A stretch of 64,000 bases of DNA from Algoriphagus aquimarinus (GTDB lineage: Bacteria > Bacteroidota > Bacteroidia > Cytophagales > Cyclobacteriaceae), in contig NZ_FOKK01000005.1 in the NCBI RefSeq assembly GCF_900112005.1, positions 101,183 to 165,182 of the forward strand, in the 5' to 3' direction. The notes under the pieces are model-generated. The model did no database searches and had not been told where the DNA came from. It was given only the letters and a program-made list of their open reading frames with translations. The stretch's first letter is position 1. Each line of letters opens with the position of its first letter. The translations under genes were made by a program, and so were the position numbers. Shown here piece by piece: positions 8,408 through 17,239 of the stretch.

Positions 8408-8817
8408 GAGGTTATTAGTTTAAGGTCAAATAAGTATTCTAAAAATAGGGAATTATTTTTTTGGATGAATCCTGTTTGTATTTGAATAGCTAATCTTAAT
8501 GATTAATGGTAAGGACTAGAATTGATGGTTTTTCAGGATATTACAAAGATGGGGTTCTGCAATTCGAAGTCTGTTTCTAAAATGTTATCATTTTCAAAAA
8601 GCAGGTTATTAATTATAGGTTATTTCCTTCAGAACCCGGTTGTAAATTGTCTTTTTGGTTTAAATTAAATTTTAATCTTTTTCAATTTCCCCATAGAAAA
8701 TATCAAGAAATAGTAAAAGAACAGGATAATACAGGTGGCTTGAGCAGATATTTCCTAGTTTCTTTGAATATATTGAACAGTATAAAGTTTGAAAGAAATT
8801 TATTCAACTAGCCTGAA
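8408..8817. other. AT-rich 410-base divergent intergenic region
   Basis: Lies between the divergent Tat-type oxidoreductase and pntAA starts. Both promoters must lie here, but I see no strict TAnnTTTG element; a near match with one extra base (taaagtttg, about 8783-8791) precedes pntAA. No reading frame, riboswitch-like fold or repeat was recognised. Confidence 0.5.
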
Positions 8818-9942
8818 ATGAAAATAGGAGTTTTAAAAGAGACTAAAACGGGTGAAAAACGGGTAGCACTTAGTCCGGATGTCATTAAGCAATTAATCAA
8901 AAAAGAGTTCTCTGTTGCCGTAGAACAAGGAGCTGGCACAGGGTCCAATTTTTCTGATGAAGACTACAAGGAAGCAGGAGCTGTTGTAGGAAGCATACAG
9001 GATGTATTTGCATCGGATGTTTTGCTGAAGGTCAATCTTTTCTCGAAAGAGGAAGTCGCGCAGATGCAAAATGGAAGTGCTTGTATGTCTATTATGTATG
9101 CGTACAATTATCCTGAAATTTTGGACGAAATGAATAAGAAGTCCATAATGTCCTTTTCTATGGATGCTGTACCAAGGATCTCCCGAGCTCAAAAAATGGA
9201 TTGCTTAAGTTCCCAAGCCAATCTTGCTGGATATAAATCGGTGATCTTAGGGGCTAATTACCTAGAGAAGATTTTTCCATTGATGATGACAGCTTCTGGT
9301 ACAATTACACCTGCCAAAGTTCTGATTTTCGGAGCTGGAGTGGCAGGATTACAAGCTGTTGCCACAGCCAAAAGACTCGGAGCAGTAGTGGAAGTCAGCG
9401 ATGTTCGCCCTGAAACCAAGGAGCAAGTCGAATCTTTGGGTGGTAGGTTTTTGACTGTAGAAGGAGCTGATGAAGTGAAAGTAGAAGGCGGGTATGCTTC
9501 TGAAGTCTCTGCGGAATTTTTGCAAAAGCAGAAGGAACTTATTCAAAGTAAAATCAAGGATTCTGATCTGGTGATTACTACAGCTTTGGTGATGGGCAAA
9601 AAATCTCCAATTCTAGTGACAGAGGAAATGGTCAAAAGCATGAAAAAAGGAGCTGTGATTGTGGATATGGCGGTGGAGTCTGGCGGAAATTGTGAAATCT
9701 CTGAGAAGGATCAAATCGTCCAAAAATATGGAGTCACCATCATAGGCGAGTCAAACTTGCCTTCTCTACTCTCTACCAATGCAAGTCAGTTGTATGCTAC
9801 CAACATCAGCACACTGTTGCTTCATTTGGCTACCAAAGATGGATTCAATCTTGACCGTGAAGAAGAGATCACTAAAGGTGTTTTGATCACTTACGAAGGC
9901 CAAGTGGTACACGAATTCACCAATAAAATATTAAATAAATAA
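8818..9942 (+). CDS. pntAA: NAD(P) transhydrogenase subunit alpha, part 1 (NAD(H)-binding domain I)
   Basis: Soluble dI component of the proton-translocating transhydrogenase, which transfers hydride from NADH to NADP+ using the proton-motive force. The 374 residues begin with the alanine-dehydrogenase-like MKIGVLKETKTGEKRVALSP, followed by a Rossmann fold (LIFGAGVAGLQA, about 169-180). Ending here, without membrane helices, identifies the three-subunit form in which alpha is split. pntAB follows after 19 bases and pntB overlaps pntAB by four, so the three form one operon. The ATG at 8818 matches the family start. Confidence 0.95.
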   Translation: MKIGVLKETKTGEKRVALSPDVIKQLIKKEFSVAVEQGAGTGSNFSDEDYKEAGAVVGSIQDVFASDVLLKVNLFSKEEVAQMQNGSACMSIMYAYNYPEILDEMNKKSIMSFSMDAVPRISRAQKMDCLSSQANLAGYKSVILGANYLEKIFPLMMTASGTITPAKVLIFGAGVAGLQAVATAKRLGAVVEVSDVRPETKEQVESLGGRFLTVEGADEVKVEGGYASEVSAEFLQKQKELIQSKIKDSDLVITTALVMGKKSPILVTEEMVKSMKKGAVIVDMAVESGGNCEISEKDQIVQKYGVTIIGESNLPSLLSTNASQLYATNISTLLLHLATKDGFNLDREEEITKGVLITYEGQVVHEFTNKILNK

Positions 9943-9961
9943 GAATTAACCTTTTCAAATT

Positions 9962-10249
9962 ATGAGCTCAGAAGCATTAATTATTCTGATTTATATACTT
10001 GTTCTGGCAAGTTTTCTGGGGTTTGAGCTAATCGCGAAAGTTCCCCCAACCTTGCATACCCCACTGATGTCTGGGTCCAATGCGATTTCCGGAATTACCA
10101 TCGTAGGAGCACTTTTGGCCTGCAATGAGATGGGCTATACCACCATTAGTAAATGGTTGGGAATGGTTGCTTTGGTGCTAGCCACCATCAACGTAGTCGG
10201 CGGCTACACTGTCACAGATCGTATGCTTAAAATGTTCAAGAAAAAATGA
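9962..10249 (+). CDS. pntAB: NAD(P) transhydrogenase subunit alpha, part 2 (membrane domain)
   Basis: 95-residue membrane protein with three hydrophobic helices (about 3-22, 38-56, 62-85), the normal size for the small dII part of a split transhydrogenase alpha subunit. PPTLHTPLMSGSNAISG near residue 29 is the typical conserved segment between the first helices. With PntB it forms the proton channel in the inner membrane. Its stop overlaps the pntB start (ATGA at 10246-10249), consistent with translational coupling. Confidence 0.95.
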   Translation: MSSEALIILIYILVLASFLGFELIAKVPPTLHTPLMSGSNAISGITIVGALLACNEMGYTTISKWLGMVALVLATINVVGGYTVTDRMLKMFKKK

Positions 10250-11631
10250 GTGTAGCCATAGAATTAGCCTATTTGATCGCCTCCATCTTATTTGTGTTGG
10301 GGATGAAAATGATGAATAAAACCAAGTCAGCACGAAAAGGAAATCGTCTGTCAGCCTTGGGGATGTTCATAGCCATAGTAGCCACATTACTGCAGATTGA
10401 TGCCATTTCCATGGTGGAGATTCTTGCATGTATAGTCGTGGGGTCTGCAATTGGACTGTATTATGCCAATAAAGTTGAAATGACCAAAATGCCAGAGATG
10501 GTTGCAATTTTCAATGGATTTGGTGGTTTAGCTTCCTTTTCCGTTGCACTTTCTGACTATTTCCTGAGGACAGAAGTCAATATGGAATCCATCGAATTGG
10601 TGACCGTAATCAGTATTATCGTTTCCGTGTTTATTGGCGGACTTACCTTTACAGGATCTTTGGTGGCTTATTTGAAGCTCAATGGAAATATTTCAGGATC
10701 ACCAATTACTTTCAAAGGGCAGCATCCTATCAATCTGATCTTGTTTTTAGGGTTTCTGACAGCCGCATTCTTTACTGTACTTGACCAAACTGACCCTATG
10801 CTGATTATCATTTTGATCGTGATAGCACTGGTTTTGGGTATTCTAACTGTTATTCCAATCGGTGGTGCAGATATGCCAGTGGTGATATCCTTGCTGAATT
10901 CCTACTCAGGAATGGCGGCTTGTGCCACAGGTTTTATCCTAAATAATAATGTACTCATCGTTGCAGGTTCACTGGTAGGAGCATCTGGGATTATTCTCAC
11001 GCAGATCATGTGTAAGGCGATGAATAGATCCTTGGTCAATGTGCTTTTGGGCGGGTTTGGTCAGACTGTGAATGAAGCACAAGCAGATGGTCCGTCTATT
11101 ACAGTGAAAGAAATAGGAGTGGAGGAAACAGCCATGCTGTTTGATGGAGTATCTTCTGTGATTGTAGTTCCGGGTTACGGGATGGCAGTAGCTCAGGCTC
11201 AGCATGTGATTCGTGAACTGATGGAGCAATGCGAAAAACGCAAAATTGACTTCAAATTTGCCATACACCCAGTGGCAGGAAGAATGCCAGGCCACATGAA
11301 TGTGCTGTTGGCCGAAGCAAATATTTCTTATGACAAGCTGATAGAAATGGAATCCATCAATGATGAGTTTCCTAACACGGATTTGGTGCTGATCGTAGGT
11401 GCAAATGACGTGGTCAATCCAGCAGCTCGAAATAATCCTCAAAGCCCGATTTACGGAATGCCGATCTTAAATGCTGATAAAGCCAGAACGGTCATCGTTT
11501 GTAAGCGAAGCATGGGTAAAGGCTATGCTGGTGTGGAAAATGAGCTGTTCGGCTATCCAAATTGTTTGATGCTCTTCGGAGATGCCAAGCAGACGATTAC
11601 TAAAGTTGTCTCTGAAATGAAGGAGATGTAA
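10246..11631 (+). CDS. pntB: NAD(P) transhydrogenase subunit beta
   Basis: 461-residue beta subunit. About the first 270 residues form a series of membrane helices; the C-terminal third is the NADP(H)-binding dIII domain with VVPGYGMAVAQAQ (about 306-318) and the NPAARNNPQSPIYGMPIL segment, both hallmarks of the family. It works with PntAA and PntAB to supply NADPH. Starts in a four-base overlap with pntAB and is followed by a strong terminator. Confidence 0.96.
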   Translation: MSVAIELAYLIASILFVLGMKMMNKTKSARKGNRLSALGMFIAIVATLLQIDAISMVEILACIVVGSAIGLYYANKVEMTKMPEMVAIFNGFGGLASFSVALSDYFLRTEVNMESIELVTVISIIVSVFIGGLTFTGSLVAYLKLNGNISGSPITFKGQHPINLILFLGFLTAAFFTVLDQTDPMLIIILIVIALVLGILTVIPIGGADMPVVISLLNSYSGMAACATGFILNNNVLIVAGSLVGASGIILTQIMCKAMNRSLVNVLLGGFGQTVNEAQADGPSITVKEIGVEETAMLFDGVSSVIVVPGYGMAVAQAQHVIRELMEQCEKRKIDFKFAIHPVAGRMPGHMNVLLAEANISYDKLIEMESINDEFPNTDLVLIVGANDVVNPAARNNPQSPIYGMPILNADKARTVIVCKRSMGKGYAGVENELFGYPNCLMLFGDAKQTITKVVSEMKEM

Positions 11632-11657
11632 GTCAGTTTAGAAAAAGTATATACCTT

Positions 11658-11693
11658 AAAAAGAGCGATCTGAATTTCAGGTCGCTCTTTTTT
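11658..11693 (+). terminator. intrinsic terminator of the pnt operon
   Basis: aaaagagcgatctga pairs with tcaggtcgctctttt (one G:U) around a 2-3 base loop, followed by a T-run, about 27 bases after the pntB stop. Confidence 0.9.
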
Positions 11694-11715
11694 GTCCTAT
11701 TAAAATCGCTGAAAA

Positions 11716-11798
11716 GCCCTGAAAGGGCCGAATGTCCGAACGATGGGTGCCGCCCATCGGTAAAAATGAATGCTAGTCTAGCATAGTCCTGAAAGGAC
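11716..11798. repeat. REP-like cluster of four hairpins
   Basis: Four small perfect hairpins in 83 bases: gccct-GAA-agggc (11716-11728), cgatggg-tgccg-cccatcg (11741-11759), atgcta-gtc-tagcat (11770-11784) and gtcct-GAA-aggac (11786-11798). The first and last share the five-base stem with a GAA triloop and are in the same orientation, each followed by cgaa. This is BIME-like architecture; a third GAA-triloop hairpin lies at 26255-26267. Confidence 0.65.
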
Positions 11799-11829
11799 GA
11801 AATCAAAATGGCATTGGAGTCGACTCTTG

Positions 11830-12324
11830 TTAAAACGACTTCTTCACGTATTTCAACTCCTCAATTGTCCTTACGCCACCTTCAGTTAGTGCTAGCCAGA
11901 GAGTGATTTCATCACCTTCTCGCTTCATAGTCAACCCATGGAAATAAACGATGTTTTCACCAACTTCCACCAATCGAAATGTCGTCCACTCCTCTTTTTC
12001 TTCCCAAGGAGAAAGGTCAGCATTAAAGTGTTTGAGTTTCAATGAGAAAGTTTCTCCTTCTTGGACGATATGCATGAATTCCGAAAAAACAAGTTTGCCT
12101 TCGCTCCAAAAGCGGAAAGTCCCGATCATACTTCCATCGACAGCAGGCATCCAAACTTCCTCGCATTCCCCACCAAATCCAGTTCCTGTCCAGAAACCCT
12201 CTAGCCAGCTTAGGTTAGAGACGTTTCCTTTTCCAGGTTCTTGCTCTTTTTCAAGTTGTTTTACTTGAGAAAAAGCGATGAAACAGGTCAAGAATAGAAT
12301 TGTGGAGAGTAGTGACTTTTTCAT
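11830..12324 (-). CDS. secreted protein, DUF6265-like
   Basis: 164-residue exported protein with a Sec signal peptide (about 1-19, cleavage near AFS-QVK). The core has a W-L-E-G-F-W-T-G-x-G-F-G-G-E-C-E-E-x-W pattern at about 40-60 followed by beta strands, resembling the lipocalin-like fold of the family catalogued as DUF6265 (from memory). Function unknown; a ligand-binding periplasmic protein is plausible. Monocistronic on the minus strand. Confidence 0.7.
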   Translation of the reverse strand: MKKSLLSTILFLTCFIAFSQVKQLEKEQEPGKGNVSNLSWLEGFWTGTGFGGECEEVWMPAVDGSMIGTFRFWSEGKLVFSEFMHIVQEGETFSLKLKHFNADLSPWEEKEEWTTFRLVEVGENIVYFHGLTMKREGDEITLWLALTEGGVRTIEELKYVKKSF

Positions 12325-12391
12325 AAATGGAGATTTAGACCTCTCGAATTTAGGAAAATCCTTAATGGCAATAAAGGCTGAGTATTGTTAA

Positions 12392-12471
12392 GTCCTGCTT
12401 CTGGAGAAGCAGGACAACTTTGTCAATTGCGTTCTCTGCGAAACCTTAGTGGCCTCTGTGGTTAGAAACGT
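12392..12471. repeat. 24-bp near-palindrome plus degenerate repeat phrase
   Basis: gtcctgcttct (12392-12402) and agaagcaggac (12405-12415) are a perfect inverted repeat with only two bases between. Immediately after, 12428-12471 holds the phrase gttctctgcgaaaccttagt and ctctgtggttag, akin to phrases at 131-256. Noncoding, between two minus-strand genes. Confidence 0.45.
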
Positions 12472-12474
12472 AAA

Positions 12475-12789
12475 TCACACATCATGTCGCTTTGGAATCT
12501 CGGGATTGATGAAGGTAAATCCTCGTGCTTCATCTCCCTCAAAAAAATCAATCTGCATTCCCATCAAAAACATGTAGTGCTTTTTCTCTATCAGAACTGG
12601 TATGCCAGCCAATTCAAATTTCTGGTCTTCCTCCTTTGGTTTATCAAAACCCAAAGCATAAGACATTCCGCCGCATCCACCGCCTTTCACCCCCACTCGC
12701 AGGTGATAATCAGCGGGAATGTTTTTATTAGCCATGATATTTTTGATCTCAGCTTCGGCCTTTTCGGTGATCTTAATTGGGATTATCAT
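12475..12789 (-). CDS. HesB/IscA-family A-type iron-sulfur carrier lacking the C-terminal CGC
   Basis: 104-residue protein with the A-type carrier fold: KITEKAEAEIKNIM helix, then LRVGVKGGGCGGMSYALGF carrying the first ligand cysteine (C39). The usual C-terminal C-G-C pair is absent; the protein ends FINPEIPKRHDV. The only other cysteine-bearing paralogue here, at 36506-36832, has all three cysteines. Without the CGC it may bind cluster differently, use the terminal His/Asp, or have lost the carrier role. ATG start; separated from the divergent gene at 12899. Confidence 0.85.
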   Translation of the reverse strand: MIIPIKITEKAEAEIKNIMANKNIPADYHLRVGVKGGGCGGMSYALGFDKPKEEDQKFELAGIPVLIEKKHYMFLMGMQIDFFEGDEARGFTFINPEIPKRHDV

Positions 12790-12898
12790 GTGGGGGAAAT
12801 GTTTTTGGCAGGGAATTGGTTCGCCAGAATGTAAATTTACATTCCCCGGAGTTTTCTTACGGGGATAATTTGTGCAAATTCGAGCTTAATCCCCAAAA

Positions 12899-13420
12899 AT
12901 GGAATACTTAGTCGATTTATTGAAAATCCTTTTGCCTGCAGGTATTGTTCTGTATGGCATGTACCTCGTGGTTGTTTCTTTTCTTTCTAAAGAAAGAGAG
13001 CGAACGCTCGTAGAACTGAAGACCCAGAATTCACAAACAGTACTTCCTATTCGACTGCAGGCAGCTGAGCGTATTTGCCTTTTTCTGGAGAGAATCACAC
13101 CAAACAATTTGGTGAGAAGATCAAATCCTGGCGGGCTTACTGCGGGAGAATTGCATACGCTTTTACTAGTAGAAATGAGAGAAGAATTTAACCACAACTT
13201 TTCGCAGCAAGTTTATTTTTCTGAGGAAACTTGGGAAGCGGTAAAGCGTGCGGTGGAGGAAGTGACTACAATTCTCAATCAGAGCAGACAAATGCTCAAC
13301 GATGATTCCAATGGAGTAGATATGGCTAAGGCGATTTTTGCTCAAACCCTAGAAAGAAAGAACGATGCGATCAGTTATGCGTTGAAACAAGTGAAATCAG
13401 AAATTCAAATTTACTTTTGA
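12899..13420 (+). CDS. conserved Bacteroidota membrane-anchored protein
   Basis: 173 residues: one N-terminal membrane helix (about 5-28), then a cytoplasmic, largely alpha-helical domain with RLQAAERICLFLERITPNNL and a LLLVEMREEFNHNFSQQVYFS segment. I recognise the pattern as a conserved Bacteroidota family (DUF7935-like, from memory) but not its function. First gene of a tight operon with the DUF1232, thioredoxin-like, NAD(P)-binding and dtd genes. Its stop lies two bases before the next ATG. Confidence 0.7.
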   Translation: MEYLVDLLKILLPAGIVLYGMYLVVVSFLSKERERTLVELKTQNSQTVLPIRLQAAERICLFLERITPNNLVRRSNPGGLTAGELHTLLLVEMREEFNHNFSQQVYFSEETWEAVKRAVEEVTTILNQSRQMLNDDSNGVDMAKAIFAQTLERKNDAISYALKQVKSEIQIYF

Positions 13421-13422
13421 AA

Positions 13423-13836
13423 ATGAGCTCCTTCCAATCTAAAACCTCAGCGACTATCGATAATGCCAAAGCACTTTTTGGCAGGAAAGTGGACGCGCTC
13501 GCGAAACAAAAACAAAAAGTTACAGAGTTAATCGCTGGGGTTGGTAGTAAGATTTCAAGTGTAGGGGATAATCCGAAAGTGAAAAAGCTCATTGAGCCAG
13601 TTTCTGTTTTTATCAGGATGATCAAGGCACACTTTAACGGAGCACATAAGATGACCAACAGTACACTAGGTTTGGTTCTTTTGGCTTTGGTTTACTTTGT
13701 TTCGCCTATTGATATCATTCCAGACTTTTTGGGCTTCTTTGGTTTTGCAGATGATTTGAGTGTAGTCTTGGCTATTTATGCTAAAGTAAAAGATGAGATT
13801 GAGGAATTTTTGGATTGGGAGAGAACTCAAGACTAG
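13423..13836 (+). CDS. YkvA/DUF1232 family protein
   Basis: 137 residues from the ATG at 13423; a TTG six bases earlier is in frame but overlaps the upstream stop and is less likely. The C-terminal half has the DUF1232 signature: a hydrophobic helix followed by YFVSPIDIIPDFLGFFGFADD (SPIDIIPD is the core, about residues 82-102). The N-terminal half is polar and helical. The family is membrane associated and of unknown function. Second gene of the 12899-15660 operon. Confidence 0.85.
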   Translation: MSSFQSKTSATIDNAKALFGRKVDALAKQKQKVTELIAGVGSKISSVGDNPKVKKLIEPVSVFIRMIKAHFNGAHKMTNSTLGLVLLALVYFVSPIDIIPDFLGFFGFADDLSVVLAIYAKVKDEIEEFLDWERTQD

Positions 13837-13867
13837 ACAAGTCTGTTAGTCTGCAAAATAATATGCA

Positions 13868-14488
13868 ATGCTAGACCAACAAACTTTATTGATTACTCCT
13901 GAGCTGATTGCCTCAGCACAGAACTATTCGGAATACAGAGAAATGATTGATCAGCTTTTGGCTGAGAATAAGACCACTGGGGTCAATCACTCAGAAGGCT
14001 ATCTGGATTATACCAAAATGAATGTGCAGCGAATGAATCGCTGGGATAAGACGGCTAAGATTTCTCCAGAACTGGATAAAATCGTTGCTTCTATTGCCTC
14101 TCCGCAGGTTTGGCTGGTGATCACAGAGGGCTGGTGTGGCGATGCTGCGCAAAGCTTACCGTTCATTGCTAAGCTTGCTGCTTTAAACCCGCTGATCGAG
14201 CTGAAATTCGTTTTGCGTGATGAGAATCCTGAGCTGATGGATGCCTACCTTACTGCCGGAGCGAGATCAATTCCGATCTTGATAGCATTAAATAAAGACT
14301 TGAGCAAGGAGCTTTTCGTCTGGGGGCCACGTCCTGAGTTTCTTCAGAACCGTTTGAAAGCATACAAACTTGATCCTCAAAATATCACAGCCAAGGAATT
14401 TGCTGATGGAACGCATCTTTGGTACGCAAGAGATAAAAATACAGCAATAAATGAGGAATTGACTCCGCTGATTGCTTCAACTATATAG
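13868..14488 (+). CDS. thioredoxin-like protein with a single active-site cysteine
   Basis: 206 residues. The C-terminal 130 residues adopt a thioredoxin-like pattern: beta strand VWLVITEGW, then C90-G-D-A in place of CxxC, and a cis-proline at I135-P136. With only the first cysteine it cannot act as a dithiol oxidoreductase, but could work as a monothiol, peroxiredoxin-like or bacilliredoxin-type protein. The N-terminal 75 residues are helical. No signal peptide. Third gene of the operon. Confidence 0.8.
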   Translation: MLDQQTLLITPELIASAQNYSEYREMIDQLLAENKTTGVNHSEGYLDYTKMNVQRMNRWDKTAKISPELDKIVASIASPQVWLVITEGWCGDAAQSLPFIAKLAALNPLIELKFVLRDENPELMDAYLTAGARSIPILIALNKDLSKELFVWGPRPEFLQNRLKAYKLDPQNITAKEFADGTHLWYARDKNTAINEELTPLIASTI

Positions 14489-14491
14489 TAT

Positions 14492-15211
14492 ATGAAAATC
14501 GCACTCATTTCTGGAGCTTCTGGCCTTGTAGGTAAGGAAATTCTTCACCACCTTTTTAAAAGTGAAGACTATGATTATGTGCTGAGCATTGGTCGTAGAA
14601 AGCTTGCTATCAAGCAGCAGAAGCTTGTCCAGATCGAAGGCGATATGGCTAAAATAGCTAATTGGGATTGGGAGGAGAAAGTTGCTTCACAGAGTTTGAG
14701 TGGAGAATATTTTTCGCTAATCGAGAGTTTGAAGGAGAAAACGGCTGAGGTACATGCTTTTTCCTCATTAGGCACGACTATCAATCAGGCTGGCTCGAAG
14801 GAGAAGTTTTTTGCCATAGATCATGATTTGGTGATTGGTTTCGGGAAATGGGCTAAGACACTTGGAGCATCGAAGTTCCTATATGTTTCAGCCTCAGGTG
14901 CAGATGCGAAATCATCTATATTTTACAGCCAGACCAAAGGCAAAACGGAAGAAGATCTCAAGACAATAGGTTTTGAGTATGTTGGCTTGTTTAGACCTTC
15001 CCTTTTATTGGGAAATAGAAATGAATTCAGACTGGGTGAGCAGGTAGCAAGCATAGTGATGAAACCGTTAATTTGGCTTAAGCTTTTTAAAAATATTCGC
15101 CCAATCTATGATTACCAAGTAGCTAAAGCCATGGTAAAGACCGCGCTCGCACAAAAACCAAATTCAGTGGAAATTATCTCCTCTGGAGAAATGCAAGATT
15201 TAACCAAATGA
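14492..15211 (+). CDS. NAD(P)-binding atypical SDR (HTATIP2-like oxidoreductase)
   Basis: 239 residues with the nucleotide motif GASGLVGKE (8-16) and a Y145-S-Q-T-K149 catalytic pair. Short length and the motif GxxGxxG place it among extended or atypical SDRs such as the NAD(P)H-binding/HTATIP2 group. The substrate is unknown. It starts three bases after the thioredoxin-like gene and overlaps dtd by four bases (ATGA), so translation is probably coupled. Confidence 0.83.
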   Translation: MKIALISGASGLVGKEILHHLFKSEDYDYVLSIGRRKLAIKQQKLVQIEGDMAKIANWDWEEKVASQSLSGEYFSLIESLKEKTAEVHAFSSLGTTINQAGSKEKFFAIDHDLVIGFGKWAKTLGASKFLYVSASGADAKSSIFYSQTKGKTEEDLKTIGFEYVGLFRPSLLLGNRNEFRLGEQVASIVMKPLIWLKLFKNIRPIYDYQVAKAMVKTALAQKPNSVEIISSGEMQDLTK

Positions 15212-15660
15212 TAGTAGTAATTCAACGGGCTTCGGAAGCATCTGTAAAAATTGACGGGATAGTCAAAGCAAGTATTGGACAAGGCCTGATGATTCTGGTA
15301 GGAATAGAAGAGGCAGACGGTGAGGAAGATATTTCTTGGCTTGCCAAAAAGATTCTGAACCTCCGGATTTTTCCTGACGAAAATGAAGTGATGAACAAGA
15401 GTTTGTTGGATGTGGAGGGAGATATTTTGCTGATTTCCCAGTTTACTCTTCAGGCGAGTACGAAGAAAGGAAATCGTCCCTCTTACATCAAAGCTGCCAA
15501 GCCGGACATAGCTATTCCACTTTATGAGAAAATGATTCTAACCTTGGAAGCGGACCTGGGAAAGTCAATAGGAACCGGAGAATTCGGTGCTGATATGAAA
15601 GTTTCCTTGGTAAACGATGGACCTGTAACCATTTTGATCGATAGTAAGAATAGGGTTTAG
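15208..15660 (+). CDS. dtd: D-aminoacyl-tRNA deacylase
   Basis: 150-residue enzyme that hydrolyses D-aminoacyl-tRNAs (and glycyl-tRNA-Ala), recycling mischarged tRNA in the cytoplasm. Family features are all present: N-terminal MIVVIQRASEASV, the catalytic SQFTL motif at 77-81, and the NDGPVT motif (136-141) containing the cross-subunit Gly-cisPro. It is the last gene of the five-gene operon, overlapping the preceding stop by four bases. Confidence 0.96.
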   Translation: MIVVIQRASEASVKIDGIVKASIGQGLMILVGIEEADGEEDISWLAKKILNLRIFPDENEVMNKSLLDVEGDILLISQFTLQASTKKGNRPSYIKAAKPDIAIPLYEKMILTLEADLGKSIGTGEFGADMKVSLVNDGPVTILIDSKNRV

Positions 15661-15753
15661 AATTTTTGACAGGTAAGAACAGGATAGGTTGGAGACTGAA
15701 TTCCCTACTTTAGGGAAGTATTACCTAGCCTTTGCTAACTCTAACCCTGAATC

Positions 15754-17232
15754 ATGAAAACCCAATCACTACTTGCCCTACTCTCATTTTTTGTGTTAAG
15801 TGTCCTTTTACTTGGCAGTTGCAACGCTCCAAAACAAGAGGAAAAGGAGACTGAAGTAAAGCCAAATGTGATCATTATCCTCGCAGATCAGTGGCGGGCT
15901 CAGGAAGTTGGGTACATGGGGAATACTCAGGTGAAAACGCCTAATCTCGATAAGCTGGCTTCGCAAAGTTTGATTTTCGAAAATGCAATTACTACCATGT
16001 CAGTATGTGCTCCATTCCGAGCGAGTTTATTGACAGGCCAATATCCGCTTACTCACGGGGTTTTTTACAATGATAAACCACTTCCGAATGAGGCTCTGAC
16101 TATGGCTGAGATATACAAAGAGAATGGGTATGCGACTGGATATATTGGTAAATGGCATCTCAATGGGCACGCGAGAGGTGAAACGTACAATGACTCAAGA
16201 GGCATTCCTGTGCCAAAGAATAGACGACAGGGATTTGATTATTGGAAGGGTAGAGAGGTGAGCCATAATTACAACAATAGCTTTTATTTTGACGAAAATG
16301 ACGTGAAGCACACATGGGAAGGTTACGATGCTTTTCCCCAAACGGACAGTGCAATCAGCTATATCCAGAAAAATAAAGAGCATCCATTTGTGTTGATGCT
16401 GTCGTACGGATCGCCACACGATCCCTATTTCACAGCGCCAAAGGAGTATCAGGAAATGTATAATGCAGCCGATTTGAAGCTCCGAGACAACGTGCCAGTA
16501 GAATTTCAAGATTCTGCCAGAAATGTAATGGCGGGCTACTATGCTCATATTTCAGCCTTGGATTTTGCGATTGGTAATTTGATTGATGCGCTCGATAAGG
16601 CTGGGATTTCGGATAACACCATTCTGATTTTCAGCTCGGATCACGGAGATATGCTGATGTCCAAGGGCGTGCTGAAAAAGCAACGTCCATACGATGAATC
16701 CATTAAAGTGCCAATGTTGATTCGCTATCCGAATAAATTGGGGACTGCCAGCAGAAGAATAATTGACCCTATCGGTACACCGGATATTTTGCCTACGTTA
16801 TTGGGATTGAGTGACATCACAAAGCCATCTACTTTTGAAGGAAAGGATTTTTCTAAGCAACTAGAAGATGGGAAAGATCTGGGAAATGAAGCAACGTTGA
16901 TCATGCTGCCAGTACCTTTTCATGAGTGGAAATTTTCCAATGGAGGAAGGGAATATCGAGGAATCCGTACCAAGCAATACACCTATGCGAAAGATTTGAA
17001 GGGAGCATGGTTACTTTTTGATGATGAAAAAGATCCTTTTCAGGAAAATAACTTGGTTGATAAACCTGAATTCAAAGATCTTCAAAGTAAGTTAGATGGT
17101 GTCCTGAGGCAGAAATTGGCAGAGACAAACGACACTTTCCTGCCAGCAGATGAGTACATGACCCAATGGAATTATTTGTATGACATGAAGGATAGTTTGA
17201 GAGCCGCTAATTATTTGGAGTTGAATCGATAA
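15754..17232 (+). CDS. lipoprotein sulfatase (formylglycine type)
   Basis: 492-residue sulfatase anchored as a lipoprotein (hydrophobic segment then LLGSC, C23). The alkaline-phosphatase-superfamily metal site starts at LADQW (D45, Q46), and the formylglycine signature is C85-A-P-F-R89, with Phe at the fourth position where Ser is commonest. SSDHGDML near 295 gives the second metal pair. It hydrolyses sulfate esters, probably on algal or host polysaccharide, at the cell envelope. No SusC/D pair or other carbohydrate-active gene is adjacent and no sulfatase-maturing enzyme is in the window. Confidence 0.92.
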   Translation: MKTQSLLALLSFFVLSVLLLGSCNAPKQEEKETEVKPNVIIILADQWRAQEVGYMGNTQVKTPNLDKLASQSLIFENAITTMSVCAPFRASLLTGQYPLTHGVFYNDKPLPNEALTMAEIYKENGYATGYIGKWHLNGHARGETYNDSRGIPVPKNRRQGFDYWKGREVSHNYNNSFYFDENDVKHTWEGYDAFPQTDSAISYIQKNKEHPFVLMLSYGSPHDPYFTAPKEYQEMYNAADLKLRDNVPVEFQDSARNVMAGYYAHISALDFAIGNLIDALDKAGISDNTILIFSSDHGDMLMSKGVLKKQRPYDESIKVPMLIRYPNKLGTASRRIIDPIGTPDILPTLLGLSDITKPSTFEGKDFSKQLEDGKDLGNEATLIMLPVPFHEWKFSNGGREYRGIRTKQYTYAKDLKGAWLLFDDEKDPFQENNLVDKPEFKDLQSKLDGVLRQKLAETNDTFLPADEYMTQWNYLYDMKDSLRAANYLELNR

Positions 17233-17239
17233 AAAGGTG

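Noticed and set aside
10969..11442. 157-codon frame on the minus strand inside pntB
   Set aside because: Antisense shadow of a clearly conserved gene; the translation is rich in His, Cys and Ser with no family pattern.
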